Positions 9,313-19,243 of a stretch of DNA of 21,873 nt are shown here, piece after piece (positions within the stretch are counted from its first letter, which is position 1; the number at the start of each line of letters is the position of its first letter). The stretch covers positions 227,552-249,424 of the forward strand of contig BMAT01006964.1 in NCBI GenBank assembly GCA_019649035.1. The letters are read 5' to 3'. The position numbers and the translations under genes were made by a program. Under the pieces are notes generated by a model that had not been told where the DNA came from, ran no database searches, and saw only the letters and a list, made by a program, of their open reading frames with translations. The DNA is from Elysia marginata (lineage: Eukaryota > Mollusca > Gastropoda > Plakobranchidae).

Positions 9313-9494
9313 ACTTAGCCCAGCATTTCCCTTTTCGTGGGATGTGAAGCTGTACACTCGTGTTTTAACACAGTTTATACTATACGTGACCAACATGGCG
9401 GACACCAGTTGACACTGATTCTAAGGCTCAGTGAATTGTCTTCTTATTTTTTCTGTGTACAAATTCGTGCTGGAACTTTACATACTGGATACAC

Positions 9495-9836
9495 ATGTCG
9501 TTACAGGACTTACCAGTGAAACTAAAAAAATCGCAATCAATTAAAGACTTAGAAACTACTAATCTAGACATTATTTTGTTTACAGGAGACAAACATCCAA
9601 GATGGCAAAGATACTACCTCAACCACGAAAATATCATACTTTTTTCGGTCTTGCAGTTTCTCCACATCGCAATTTATCTGAGCATTGTCTGTGCTTTCCG
9701 ACGTTTTAAAAGCTTTAAGCCTGAATTTTACGATAATCAAGATGTGATCAGTATTGCAATCAGCGCCAAGTCTTGTTTGGAACTTAGGGCAGTTGATTCC
9801 CAGGTTTTATCTATGTGCGCTGTATTTCCAGCTTAA
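9495..9836 (+). CDS. Unidentified 113-codon open frame, doubtful
   Basis: This is the longest ATG-started frame outside simple repeats. The product is basic at its start (LPVKLKKSQSIKDL) and has one hydrophobic stretch (ILFSVLQFLHIAIYLSIVCAF, residues about 47-68) that could span a membrane. I recognise no domain. Within the frame, TTTTGTTTACAG at about 9577-9588 is a good splice-acceptor match, so the true unit, if any, might be an exon beginning there. About 100 bases upstream is CAACATGGCGGACACC, which resembles a YY1-type or start-codon context but opens only five codons before a stop. Length alone is not significant in DNA of this composition. Confidence 0.15.
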   Translation: MSLQDLPVKLKKSQSIKDLETTNLDIILFTGDKHPRWQRYYLNHENIILFSVLQFLHIAIYLSIVCAFRRFKSFKPEFYDNQDVISIAISAKSCLELRAVDSQVLSMCAVFPA

Positions 9837-12145
9837 TCGCCAGTCACAATTGAGTGACAAGAAACCTTGTTAAACAGTTATGAGACAGACACGGAACTAG
9901 TCCACATCGAAATAGCAGTATGTGTTTCTAGCCGAAAAAAAATCACTTCAAATGCGATTTGATCTAATTTGCGAACTAAACAGCGTTTATAAAGACGAGG
10001 TTTGACCGCAACCTTCTTCAATTTTGTATAAACAGGACAATCGTTAATGGGAGATGCGCATGTCTAAAACATGGCCACCAGTGGTAACCATACAGATAAT
10101 CTTGAGGCTCTAAGCTAATAACCTTGAATTTCGTATGTTTGTTTCTCTCCTGTTGATTTTATCCACTATGTCTAGTTTTTTAAATGTTTAATGGAGAATA
10201 TCTATCTCAAATATCTTATTTGCAAAGCGTGACATCCAACAAACGATCTTCGTTTTCTTGGATGTTTTTTTCCTTTTGTTGTTTTTTTTCCTGTGTGTTT
10301 TTTTTATAAGATAGGCCTACTTTTCATATTTAAAGTTCAAGGCAATATTATTTTTATTTCAATTGAAACAAAAAAAAAAATAAAAATAGAAACCTCAAGT
10401 AAAGACTTTTTTTGAACCTTGATTTCCAAAAAGACTAGTAACAAAGAAGCAGTTTTTGATAGATTTAGTCTTGATAGAAGTCCATTCACCAAAATAACTA
10501 GCTTACAGTTCAACCACACCTTTTTTATTTATTTATTTGAATTGACTATTTCCTTCTGCTCTCACTCAATACCATTGATTACACTTTAAAGCAGTATTTT
10601 GACCTCAAAGAAAAAAAAAGATTGAACAAAAAGGACAGAATGCCAGAAAATATCCTATTACCATTGGAAATTACCAATTTCTGTAGCGTGATAAGTGAGG
10701 AGTTTTCAGAGTATTTCCTTTAATTAATTCTATTTTATTCGAAGAAAAACACAAAATTAAAATTTTTGCTTTAGAAGTAATCGGCCTCTAGATAGTAAAA
10801 ACAATTTTCTACCATTTTTTGTGGAGGTCTCGATTTCCCCGAGAGTAGTGCACCCATGTGCAAGCCAATCCTAGTGATATCTCATATTTAATATTAGCAC
10901 CCGCCTACTCAATAACAGCAACACGTATCTTTTTAAACAATATTTTAACGTAGAAAAAGCTAGGATATATTTATATTTGCTCAGTTTTTGAATGTAGAAA
11001 AAAGCTCTTCTGGACCTTAATTGAATTAAAAAAATACGCCCAGCATGCGTCCGGGATTGCTTGAAATGTTGGTGTAAATTTTCATACCCCTGCATATTAT
11101 TATGTATTGTCTGTAACGCGTGAATCTCTAACATATCCACAGGACGATCCTCTAAACTTATATAATTATTTAGATACTCTTTGTTGAGTACTACTGGTCA
11201 ATGGTTGCCTTTGGTGAAATTTGGATCTTCCTATTTAAGTAAGCAAGTCGCTTAGAGAGGATAAACGAGGACCTTCGCCATGAAACTTCTTTTTCAAGAA
11301 GCGTAGTGACCACACGATATAAACTTTGTTTCTCTCAGTGGCATAAGGTGGATATCAAAGCCACTATGAATCAAAGGTTCGAACCATCATAAAGGCGAGC
11401 ATATTTCGGTATCCATTTGAAACCTACTTACCTCCACTGCTAATTTGATACCTTTAAATCTTTCAAGCACTGTTGGACTATATGTCTAAACGCGTTGCCT
11501 CATCAATACAAAAGTACTCCTTAGATTTAAGGTATAGAAATAGATTTTAGATTCATGGGTCACTTCTCTGTTTTTTTCAGATTTCAGTTCTCTAAAACTT
11601 TTATATTGATAATTATAGTACAAAGCACTCTACTACAATAATGATTTTGGTTTCTTCATGTGCAAATGTTGGTCGCTATTTTTTATATACCTCGAGGCTA
11701 TATCTCATTTCCGATAGCTACAATCATTAGACAAACACAGGAAAAATGTCCTAAATGGACAACTGTACATACAACTTACAAGTTGAGTTATTGGCCATTT
11801 TTGTCAGATTTTATTACACGTCATAATTATTACAATTAATTGCCTTTTCTTTCATATAGCTTTCCCAATAAAAGTCAAGGAACACCCAACAAAGACCCCC
11901 CTCCCCCCTCAGAAAAAAAGTATAACAACACGTAAAAAAAAAAAAGCAACAACGCAAACACAAGAAACCTTCTCAATGTTGTTTTCACCGATTTTTAAAG
12001 ACATTTACAATATATAAACAGTAACATACCTCCCTTAAAATATCATGGTTAAAAAAAAACCCCAAACAAAACCAGCCTTTTTCTAAACGAAACAAAAGAA
12101 AGGAAAAAAAACTGGACAGAGTAATCTTAAAGTCCATATGAACAA
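9837..12145. other. 2.3 kb without a supported gene
   Basis: AT-rich sequence with A/T homopolymers. An 89-codon minus-strand frame (10871-11140) begins at GTG and has no recognisable motif. A tRNA-like A-box/B-box pair around 11331-11385 does not fold (see rejected items). Near 11185-11240 a short plus-strand hydrophobic frame ends at AGTAAGC, a donor-like word, but is too short to call. Confidence 0.45.
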
Positions 12146-12170
12146 TTTTTTTTTTGTGAGGGGGGGGGGG
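12146..12170. repeat. T10-GTGA-G11 composite homopolymer
   Basis: Ten T, GTGA, eleven G. It is nearly the same as the block at 2133-2155, with the same homopolymer lengths. The flanks differ. Confidence 0.85.
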
Positions 12171-12929
12171 AATGTTTATACGGAGCACTCAACGAATGTT
12201 CAACATGGAGCATTCTTGAGTTTCCTTGTAATCCAGATTTCCAAAGGGGATGATACGGTTTTTTATATTTTCAAACTTTTCCCCCTTTGCTATTTAATAA
12301 GGAAAAGAAATGCAAACTCTGGAATAAAAGGTTGGTGTTATTTTAAAAAAGATTTCTTCATATGTTTGTTTTTAAGAGACAGGAGAGAGAACAATAAAAA
12401 ATAACGTTCGCTGTATGAGCTTTTAGAATATTTAGGAGTACTTTTTACTTTCAGTTTTTGTGGACTATTATACTGGCGTGAGGAGCAAAGAAAGTTCTGT
12501 CACGAATAATTTCTTTCCACTGTAAAATGCCAACCATTTGTAACAGAGACATATATGAGGTAGTATGAAATATTATCATTTTGACATCTATTTCTAAAAA
12601 AACAATAGCTTTTTTTGTAGAACCAACAGCACTGCTTTGATTTCAACAGAAAATTGCCCTAACAAAAGTTGCAAATAGCGCGCAGTTTTCTTAGTAACAT
12701 GCCTAAATCTGTAAAGCAGTGCAACTAACCTGCAATTAAACCTAAAAAGGGTCAACATCTAGATCTAGATTTAGATTTCAATCTTTTTCCTTCAGACTGG
12801 TGGCTTCAGAATCAGATTCAGAAGTTCTAGGTCTAGAGTTAGATCATATTTAGATTACATGATAATCCTTCAATAGATGTAGAATTAGATCGAGATATTT
12901 CTGCTGTAGAAATACATTGGGCCCAAAAG
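12171..12929. other. No gene; ATCTAG-related repeats
   Basis: AT-rich sequence. Bases 12757-12778 hold ATCTAG/ATTTAG repeats, and further TCTAG and TTAGAT words follow to about 12900. An 88-codon plus-strand frame at 12138-12404 runs through the T10/G11 block and is not credible as a gene. Confidence 0.45.
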
Positions 12930-13320
12930 AGGGAGAAATCTAGGGAGAAACAGGCAGATAGGCAGAGATGTAAAGAAAGATCGAAAAAAATAGAATAAAG
13001 GGAGTCGATAAAAGTTATAACGGAAGCGAACCACAGAGCTTGACATAATAACACGAGGCCATAGACTTAAACTGATGAGATGGGAAGAGGAAACAGAAAT
13101 AGGATAGAAAGTAGAATCAGTGGGGAAGAGGTGCATAGATAGAGGTGAAACGAGGATAGCAAGGAGTAAGAAAAACCCAGTAATTTGAAGAAAAAAAGAG
13201 AAAGAGATGAGACGTTAGTCAAGGATGGAATTAAACGGAGAATGCTTTGCCATCGAAAACAAGAAGACATGATCCAAAGTAGAAAAAAAGATATTATGTT
13301 TGAGTACGAAAAGAAAGGAA
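12930..13320. repeat. Purine-rich, strand-asymmetric tract
   Basis: Nearly 400 bases dominated by A and G on the plus strand (GAGA, GGAAGAGG and AAAGAGAAAG words). It produces several overlapping Ser/Leu/Phe-rich frames on the minus strand (12839-13270) that are composition artefacts. It looks like an old, degenerate GA microsatellite. Confidence 0.7.
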
Positions 13321-13629
13321 GATAATTTATGACTGCTCAGTCTTAACTCGATCATGTCGGGTATACCACAACTACTAACAAAAACATAAGTGTCGATAGG
13401 CGTTTCTATGCCTACGACAGTCTCTAGTGTTAAAAAAGCCAGACTTTTCTACAAGAGACATCAACTGTCAGCGTTACAGACACAAAAGTTAATTTGAGTT
13501 TTGTTTCTTAAATAAAAGGTTGCGAGAGCAGCAACTTCTAAATGATTGGATTTAATTACCGATTGACATTTAACTCCCATAATCTTGATCTTTTTTCCCC
13601 CGCAGATTTTGCCTGACTTATTGTCACAC

Positions 13630-13728
13630 CTGATAGATGTCATTCACTGGCGCTAACAGTCTAGAGAAGACAAGGCTGGCTTCGTGGTTACCGCAGTGAG
13701 CAGTTCCATTCGCTTGGCTGATCGATAC
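13630..13728 (-). CDS. Candidate 99-bp internal exon of an unidentified gene
   Basis: On the minus strand, TTTTCTCAG (acceptor-like) is followed by 33 open codons encoding VSISQANGTAHCGNHEASLV then FSRLLAPVNDIYQ, ending in CAG before GTGTGA (a weak but usable donor). The exon would be phase 0 at both ends. Its GC content is clearly higher than the AT-rich surroundings, and amino-acid use is balanced. I recognise no domain. Evidence is limited to splice-like borders, openness and composition. Confidence 0.2.
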
Positions 13729-13928
13729 CTGAGAAAACTGGCTCCACAATAATTACAAAAACAATCACCTAAGACAGGTCTCAAATTACTTTATTTATAC
13801 CAGCGGCCTTTATTAATCCAAGTTATCTGGTTTCTTTGTCGCGATGGACTGAAATAATTAAAATCGGTGTCATGTTGCTTTGGCGGAGTTCATAGCTGTA
13901 TGGATAACTAGATCTTGATGTAGATCAA

Positions 13929-14231
13929 ATGAGCGGAAAACAAACTCATCTTCTAAAGTCCAGCACAGAGAACAGAAACAAAGAGGCAGAGAGAAAGGAT
14001 CGTGCGCCTCAACAGTTGCTGTTGTCTTGGACTCTATTACTTTGTTCCCTTTCCAGCTTCTCGTTTCCTCATCTTCAGAAGTTTGGTATTCACCTTTGCG
14101 CAGGTGTGTGTTTGGTAGAGCGGATTACTGATCAGATAACAAGTCCATCGGAAGTTTTGCTTGCTGATGCCGGTATTTGGAAAGTCCAAGCTAGTGCTGT
14201 GTGGCGGTAAGCTGCGCAAGAAACTTGGCAA
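13929..14231. other. GC-raised island with open frames on both strands
   Basis: The plus strand has a 93-codon ATG frame from 13929 with a hydrophobic run (LLLSWTLLLCSLSSFSF) and an end reading EVLLADAGIWKVQASAVW just before GCGGTAAGC, a good splice-donor match at about 14207. The minus strand has an overlapping 64-codon frame (14037-14231) ending KMRKREAGKGTK. Both cannot be real. Base composition is markedly more GC than the flanks. I name no product. It may be an exon of the same unknown locus as the neighbouring islands. Confidence 0.18.
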
Positions 14232-14522
14232 TCCTAACCCTGTAGAGGCTGAAGAGAAAAATACTTTACTCTAATACACATTAGTGACTTGTGTTATTTT
14301 AGGTCATCTGCGGTTCTCCTTTTATTTCTGTCTTTTTCTTTCTCATTATCTATCTTTCTCTATCTATATCTGTTTCTGTCTCTTTTTTTTCTTCGCCGAT
14401 ATGCTTACCCTGCTGAGCTAAGACCCAAAAAAAAAGTAAACAAACAAACAACTGAATCGGATATCTATATTAGTGTCTAAGCTTCTCTGCTAGAAGTCTG
14501 AAGTATTCATCAACCAAGAAAG
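14232..14522. other. Pyrimidine-rich stretch between islands
   Basis: Bases about 14310-14400 are rich in TTTCT/CTATCT words, a degenerate pyrimidine tract. The 63-codon frame through it is low-complexity. Nothing else is seen. Confidence 0.4.
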
Positions 14523-14696
14523 TTAACTGTGTGCCCAGTACAAGTTGTTGTCCAGTTTCATTGGATACCATACAGGATTAAAGTCTTTGTGCAGATTCCA
14601 GTGCCGCCCGTCATCGGTTGTGATATTTTTGGAGTGAATATAATCGACTTACGCAACTCTTTCTTCATCGAATCCTACACCATGTAAGTATACTGT
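14523..14696 (-). pseudogene. Coding-like minus-strand stretch with one in-frame stop
   Basis: Reading minus, a single frame gives YLHGVGFDEERVA, a TAA (14649-14651), then VDYIHSKNITTDDGRHWNL, HKDFNPVWYPMKLDNNLYW, AHS and a stop at 14523-14525. The residue mix (many D, N, W, Y, H and K) is far more protein-like than the random frames nearby, on both sides of the stop. Either this is a decayed exon, or the true exon starts at an AG just before TCGATTAT and the upstream part is chance. I do not recognise the family. A competing plus-strand reading is open over the same bases and ends at CATGTAAGTA, a strong donor match. Only one can be right. Confidence 0.27.
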
Positions 14697-15840
14697 TCAA
14701 TTCATTATCTAGCTGTAGTTAAGATCTCAAGTTATGATACTTTGTGTCGTGGTACTGAAGTGTTTTTGCCTGTCTAAGCAGCTGTTTTCGTTATCTTGCA
14801 AATTGTATTACATTTTTTTAGATGCCTGCTTTCTTTCTAAACTATTAGGGTGAGATAAGCAGAGCATTGTAACACATTATGGTCCCTTTCCGCCAAAAAT
14901 TAGTTTGTTTTTGTTTCTCAAAATAATGTTTTCCATTTTATTCTAACTGATAAAAAATGAGACATTTTTTTTCATAGTTTCCCACGATTTCTCTTTTTAA
15001 CCTTTTAATTTTTTTTCAATCACTTTGCTGCGTTGAACTTTAAATGAAGTGGGAATATGAGTTCGGAAACACCAAGGCAAGTTCAATGTAACATTAAGCA
15101 CAGTTGTTAAACCCTATGAGGAATAGTTTCCAGTTTCACACAATTAAGGGGGGAAAACTCATCAAGTAATAAATTAATCTACTAAAGTAAAAAAGAGAAA
15201 TCAATACATACTGATGGGTGTAGTTAAAAAAGACAAAATTGCTTGAAAAAATCTATTAATACGCAAAAAACTTAAACCTTACAACGTCATAAGAAACAGA
15301 AAAGTTATGCTAAAAATCTGAGGGGTTTTCTTCTTGAAAGTGTTGTTTTTTAAACTAAAACCTATTATAAACCCCTAAGCGTTTGCGTTAAAACGCCCTA
15401 TGTTTCCCCAATGCCTGTGGAAAGAGAGATAATAAGGCATCAAAGATCACCGACAGTTTTCTCAAATTATAACTATTTTACTATCCATACTTATTTTATG
15501 GTTTGACCAAACATTTTTCTACAGCTTATAAAAAAGTTCCGAGCTTTTAGTGAAAATTTAACGCCACCGTCTTACAAATGTAATTATGGCACTAATTCAC
15601 AAAACACTTTTGTATGAATGGTATCGGTTTTGTTTCATATTGGTATTTCAATTGTGGGTAGGTTTAATTTTTATTGAGGGGTGAGGGTACGGTAATTGTT
15701 AAAGTTAGAAAACCAGGCTAATTCTTTGTCACGATTAGAACAAGTAACACAACTGGAAGGTGGCTACAGAGCAATAAAAAAAAAACTGGTATCCTGGATC
15801 GGACGTTAAAAACAAGAGGTATGGCCATACGATACTACTG
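14697..15840. other. 1.1 kb without a supported gene
   Basis: AT-rich intron- or intergenic-like DNA with T-runs. If the plus-strand donor at 14684 were real, this would be intron. No RNA gene or repeat was identified. Confidence 0.45.
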
Positions 15841-15997
15841 CGGTGGAATCTGTATAAAGCTAACACTTCAGGGCCGAAAAATGTGTTGACTTTAAACATT
15901 TCAAAAGTGTGGAGGAATACAAGATAGGACTACCAAACAAAGTTGACATTAAGCAAGAGTTTTTTTTAAAGGTGTTGACTTTAAGTGGATTCCACTG
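15841..15997. mobile_element. 157-bp MITE with pogo/Tigger-like terminal inverted repeats
   Basis: The right end, read inward on the minus strand, is CAGTGGAATCCACTTAAAGT, continuing CAACACC, and sits directly next to TA. The left end reads CGGTGGAATCTGTATAAAGC, continuing TAACACT. The two 27-base ends agree at 19 positions. CAGTGGAATCC-type ends next to a TA target are typical of pogo/Tigger-like Tc1-mariner relatives. The interior has no coding capacity but carries GTTGAC(T/A)TTAA three times (15885, 15942 and 15974), possibly subterminal transposase-binding sites. The left target dinucleotide appears as TG instead of TA, as expected for an old copy. Movement would need a transposase from elsewhere. 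Confidence 0.68.
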
Positions 15998-16370
15998 TAC
16001 TTTAAGAACCAGTTTCGATCTTGTTACAGATAGATAAAAGACAAAGAAACAATGTTATTAGCTGTTCACTCGTTGTAAAAGAAAGTGCACGTATTTTTTA
16101 ACAACAATGTTATCTATCGTTAGAACTAACGTTGTGGTTCCTAGGGCATAAATCCTTACGTAGAATTCATAATTTCATGCGTAAAAATTTTTTTATTTTT
16201 AATGCGAGAACAGCACATTTACCAAATCGTTATGAACCGAAATCAAGTATCTGATAAGAACGGATCATCACTTAGTCATTGTCACAAACACCAGAAATAA
16301 TGAGCGAGTAAACGAATAAAATTCCTGACGCGAGATTGTGACTTCTTTTAAAATCTTGAAAACGTGAAAA
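15998..16370. other. No gene seen
   Basis: AT-rich interval between the MITE and the solo LTR. No open frame or RNA gene supported. Confidence 0.45.
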
Positions 16371-16396
16371 GTCATGTGAAGAACGTAGAAAATAAG

Positions 16397-16402
16397 TTTA
16401 TT
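16397..16402 (-). promoter_or_regulatory. Polyadenylation signal AATAAA of the LTR
   Basis: AATAAA on the minus strand, followed by TTATTTTCT and the LTR end. It marks the R/U5 end of the LTR. Confidence 0.65.
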
Positions 16403-16619
16403 CAACTCAAAACGAAGAAATCAACACGAAACAGTATATACATCCATCAGCAGTTGAAAATAATAACAGTGGAAATGTCAGTGTCCAACATAAACTAATC
16501 ATAGATCTTACTTTTGCACAAAACTAATCAGGCACTTGTATCTGTACTCCGAAATTGTGTCTGTGTCACTATCTCTTCATCCAGTATTCTATCCTTTTCT
16601 CAATCAACCACGCGAGCTC

Positions 16620-16627
16620 TATTTATA
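16620..16627 (-). promoter_or_regulatory. TATA box of the LTR promoter
   Basis: CCTATAAATAGAG on the minus strand, a near-consensus TATA box 75 bases into the LTR. Transcription would start around 16590-16597 and run toward lower coordinates. Confidence 0.7.
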
Positions 16628-16639
16628 GGCAAAACACAC

Positions 16640-16676
16640 TTCTAGAACACATGGTTTGGCTCTCACTCGAACTTTC
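16640..16676 (-). promoter_or_regulatory. Two heat-shock-element-like dimers upstream of the TATA box
   Basis: TTCTAGAA (16640-16647, TTCnnGAA) and GAAAGTTC on the minus strand (16669-16676, GAAnnTTC) are the two arrangements of the heat-shock-factor half site nGAAn. They lie 13 and 42 bases upstream of the TATA box. Dimers alone are weaker than the usual three contiguous half sites, so heat or stress control is an inference. Confidence 0.35.
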
Positions 16677-16706
16677 TACCCTATACAAGAAAGTTTGTGA
16701 CAGTCA

Positions 16707-17162
16707 TAATTATTCATAAGGTTTAGCGCACTTTCATGTATAATTTTGTCACAATATGAAATGAGGCGTGGATTCTTGTGGGGGAGGGGGGAGGGGGGGG
16801 GAAGTTTGTTAAAAAAACAACTAACGAAGTAAAAAGAATAATAAACACGCATACAATACACTGACGCCAAAAGTGGAAACCCCATTGTTTTAAAAATAAT
16901 CCTTAAGAACTTAAACTTTTTTATGTAAACAATCGCTGATACACCTTGATTTTATTAATGGTAAAACGCGGCCACTACATATCTCGAATCTAAGGCTAAT
17001 TAATACGTCATGGACTTCCTCAGTTAGGGTCCAATGCATGTTTCAACTTTATTTATATGTAAGAAAAAACTCCTTCTATGAATGGAACGTCTAGTGTTCT
17101 CTTATCTTTTTTTAAATTCCTAGAAAAATTTGATTTTTTTTTACCAAACATCAAGCTCTCAA
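16707..17162. other. No gene; G-rich block
   Basis: Only notable item is the G-rich block at 16780-16801. The 69-codon minus-strand frame over it (16676-16885) partly lies in the LTR and is not credible. Confidence 0.45.
16780..16801 (+). repeat. G5-A-G6-A-G9 block, potential G-quadruplex
   Basis: Twenty G in 22 bases, in runs of 5, 6 and 9. This satisfies the usual pattern for an intramolecular G-quadruplex on the plus strand. Confidence 0.85.
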
Positions 17163-17418
17163 CTAACTGTACAGGTATCTGAGATAATCTCCCAAGCAAA
17201 CTCTGTAAACTTCCGCGATGTCAGTTGCGATGCAATGTCCAAATTGACGTGCACACCGCCATGAGCTGAAAGCCATACCAGCCAGCAGCTCTATAAGTTA
17301 AACGTGAGCCAACAAGAACTTGCCAGTACCACAACGGGTGAAGCGTCGGGTTTCCTCAGCCTTTTGCATAATTAAAGAAAACAAACAGCATGCCGGACTT
17401 CGAATTACCTTGTGATAG
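17163..17418. other. GC-raised island with divergent short open frames
   Basis: The minus strand has an ATG frame 17276 to 17163 of 37 codons (MAFSSWRCARQFGHC...DYLRYLYS) and, in another frame, an open stretch containing HVNLDIASQLTSRKFTEFAW. The plus strand has ATG at 17390 in a good start context (AACAGCATGCC) encoding MPDFELPCDR, split by GTGAGC, a strong donor match at 17419. The two ATGs point away from each other, 113 bases apart. This could be a first exon with a bidirectional promoter, or just a GC-richer patch that keeps frames open. No family is recognised. Confidence 0.17.
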
Positions 17419-18359
17419 GTGAGCGTGCATAGCTTAGGCAATATATTATGTCTATCGACTCTTAATTAAGTCTAAGAGAAGTTTATCGTCTTTCTCTCCA
17501 AACCGAATAGTTCCCCTGTGTAACTTCAGACTTATGTTTACACAATGAAGGTTTATGAGTTTGCGAAATATCGATTGCGAAATTATAGGTTAAGGTGAGA
17601 TGGACGTTAAATATATTTTTAGTTAAACCATAAAGACGTAGAATATGCTGGAAGTAGAATACTGGCAATGGCCAAAACTGGATGTATTATAAGTCTCATG
17701 CCACTTAGAAAGATTTTTTGGTAATGTCTAAAAGTAAAAAAAAAATGACAGAGGGAATGAAAATGAACATATGAACAAAGTAAGGCTTTAGTGCAACTAG
17801 CTTTAACAAACACGATTACTTCATTTTCTAAGGAACTTTTCTGCTACCATTGCTCGTTGCTACATAAGAAGCCTGAAACAATCAAGCAATCTACTAGGTT
17901 GAAAGATTTAAGGTGTTGGATGAAAAGACATGCTGACTTTGATAAAGTCTGAACCCCTTACTTTTAAACATTTTGGCACACTTCACCAGTCTTGCCACTC
18001 TAATAGACATGTCGCGCATCCAAGGTGAATGAGTCGGAAGTCGGAAAAGAAAATGCCATTTAAAATCTATTTTTCTTCCTTTTCTCTATATTTTAAATAA
18101 ACCAAATTCGATATAAACATACTGCCACGAGTAATTGATAATTATTTTTAAATTGTTGAATTTTTGAAGCTTAGGAAAAAATTTCTGTTCAAAACAGTAA
18201 TACCTTTGAAGATAACAATTACAAAACCCAACTCATTCACCCAGGACAACGGACATAACGGGCTTAGCTTTTGCTCAATGGCTGCCTCCTCTGTTTATTC
18301 CAGCCAAGCGACCATTCTATCATGATCATTGTAAAACAAACTTAATACATTACACAATC
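17419..18359. other. No recognisable gene
   Basis: Mostly AT-rich. Two overlapping minus-strand frames of 61 and 64 codons (17483-17813) have no recognisable motif and are within chance expectation. Confidence 0.45.
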
Positions 18360-18770
18360 ATCTCTTTTGCTTCCTGCTTAGCCCCTCTCTCCCCCTCCTG
18401 CTTTCAGTCTGCGTACCTAGCTTTCTATCTCGTTGTCTCTCTCTCTTGCCAACCTGTCTTTCCCCCTTATTGCCATTTCACTCTTCTCTTATTTCCTTTT
18501 TATAACATTCGAGCTGTTCCGATGTGTTTGACTGCCGACCCCAAACGCTATCGCTTTCTTTCTATTCTTTTACATAAATACTCCCCCCCCTCTCTCTCTA
18601 TCTATCCATCTATCTATACATTGTAGCCTAGCCCTACCTTTGTAATAACAGATCCTTTTCCATGTCGAGGACTGTATTTGATGACATAAAAACCTAGAAT
18701 CAATCTCTCTCTCTCTCTCTCTCTGTCTCTTTTTTTCTCTCTCTCTTTTCTTTTACCACAGTTTTTCTAA
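18360..18770. repeat. Pyrimidine-rich tract with (TC)n microsatellites
   Basis: About 400 bases dominated by C and T, including C8 at 18583-18590 followed by TC/TATC units and a pure (TC)n at 18703-18724. Strand asymmetry is strong. Confidence 0.85.
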
Positions 18771-19243
18771 GCATTTGTTCTACCACATCTGATACACAAA
18801 GAAGATCAGTGTAAGGCTAGTTTAGCTAAAACAAACCACTTCAGTCTGATTCATTAAAATACCTGATTTTATATAATCATTAATGTATCTTTAAAACAAT
18901 TAAGAGTTAACTTTTCTATTGATCATAGCGCAAAAAAAAAAAGACTTAGGCCTATGATTTTTTTAAAGTTGACACTAATATGCGACCACTCCGCTACAAT
19001 CAAAATCCGAAAAATATCTATATATATATATATTCTGATCAGATAAATTTAATTAAAATGTCACATACCTCTTTAGGTGACCACAAAGGTCGAAACAGAA
19101 AACTCGTCCAATGGAAGAAAAAACGGGAAAAAAGAAAAGAGCAGTCGATGGTTCTCTGCCAAGATAAAACCAAAGGATTGATTTTTTAAAAAAGCTTTCT
19201 TTTCCCTGGCTAAATTCCAAGCACACTTAAGTCTGGCGGTGGG
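18771..19243. other. No recognisable gene; short (TA)n
   Basis: Contains a TATATA run at about 19018-19032 and a 69-codon Lys/Arg-rich plus-strand frame (18980-19189) driven by A-rich composition. Confidence 0.45.

Larger units (their letters stand above)
16375..16702 (-). mobile_element. Solo LTR of an LTR retrotransposon
   Basis: On the minus strand the unit begins TGTCACAAAC and ends GTTCTTCACA, the required TG...CA ends. It is flanked on both sides by the 4-bp target duplication GTCA (plus strand, 16371-16374 and 16703-16706). Inside, in the right order for U3-R-U5, are a TATAAATA box (16620-16627) and AATAAA (16397-16402), the latter about 25 bases before the LTR end. The length of 328 bp is ordinary for Ty3/gypsy-type LTRs, and a 4-bp duplication is known for some of that group; the superfamily is inferred. 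No primer-binding site or gag-pol follows, so this is a solo LTR left by recombination between two LTRs. Orientation follows from TATA and AATAAA. Confidence 0.8.

Noticed and set aside
10871-11140. 89-codon minus-strand frame
   Set aside because: Begins at GTG, not a normal start in a eukaryote; no recognisable domain or good splice borders.
11331-11385. Possible second tRNA (A-box-like TCTCTCAGTGG, B box GGTTCGAACC, 45 bases apart)
   Set aside because: The spacing fits, but the T stem (AAAGG versus CATCA) and acceptor stem do not pair. At most a SINE relic.
12839-13270. Three overlapping minus-strand frames of 67-83 codons
   Set aside because: Complement of a purine-rich tract; composition explains the openness and no domain is seen.
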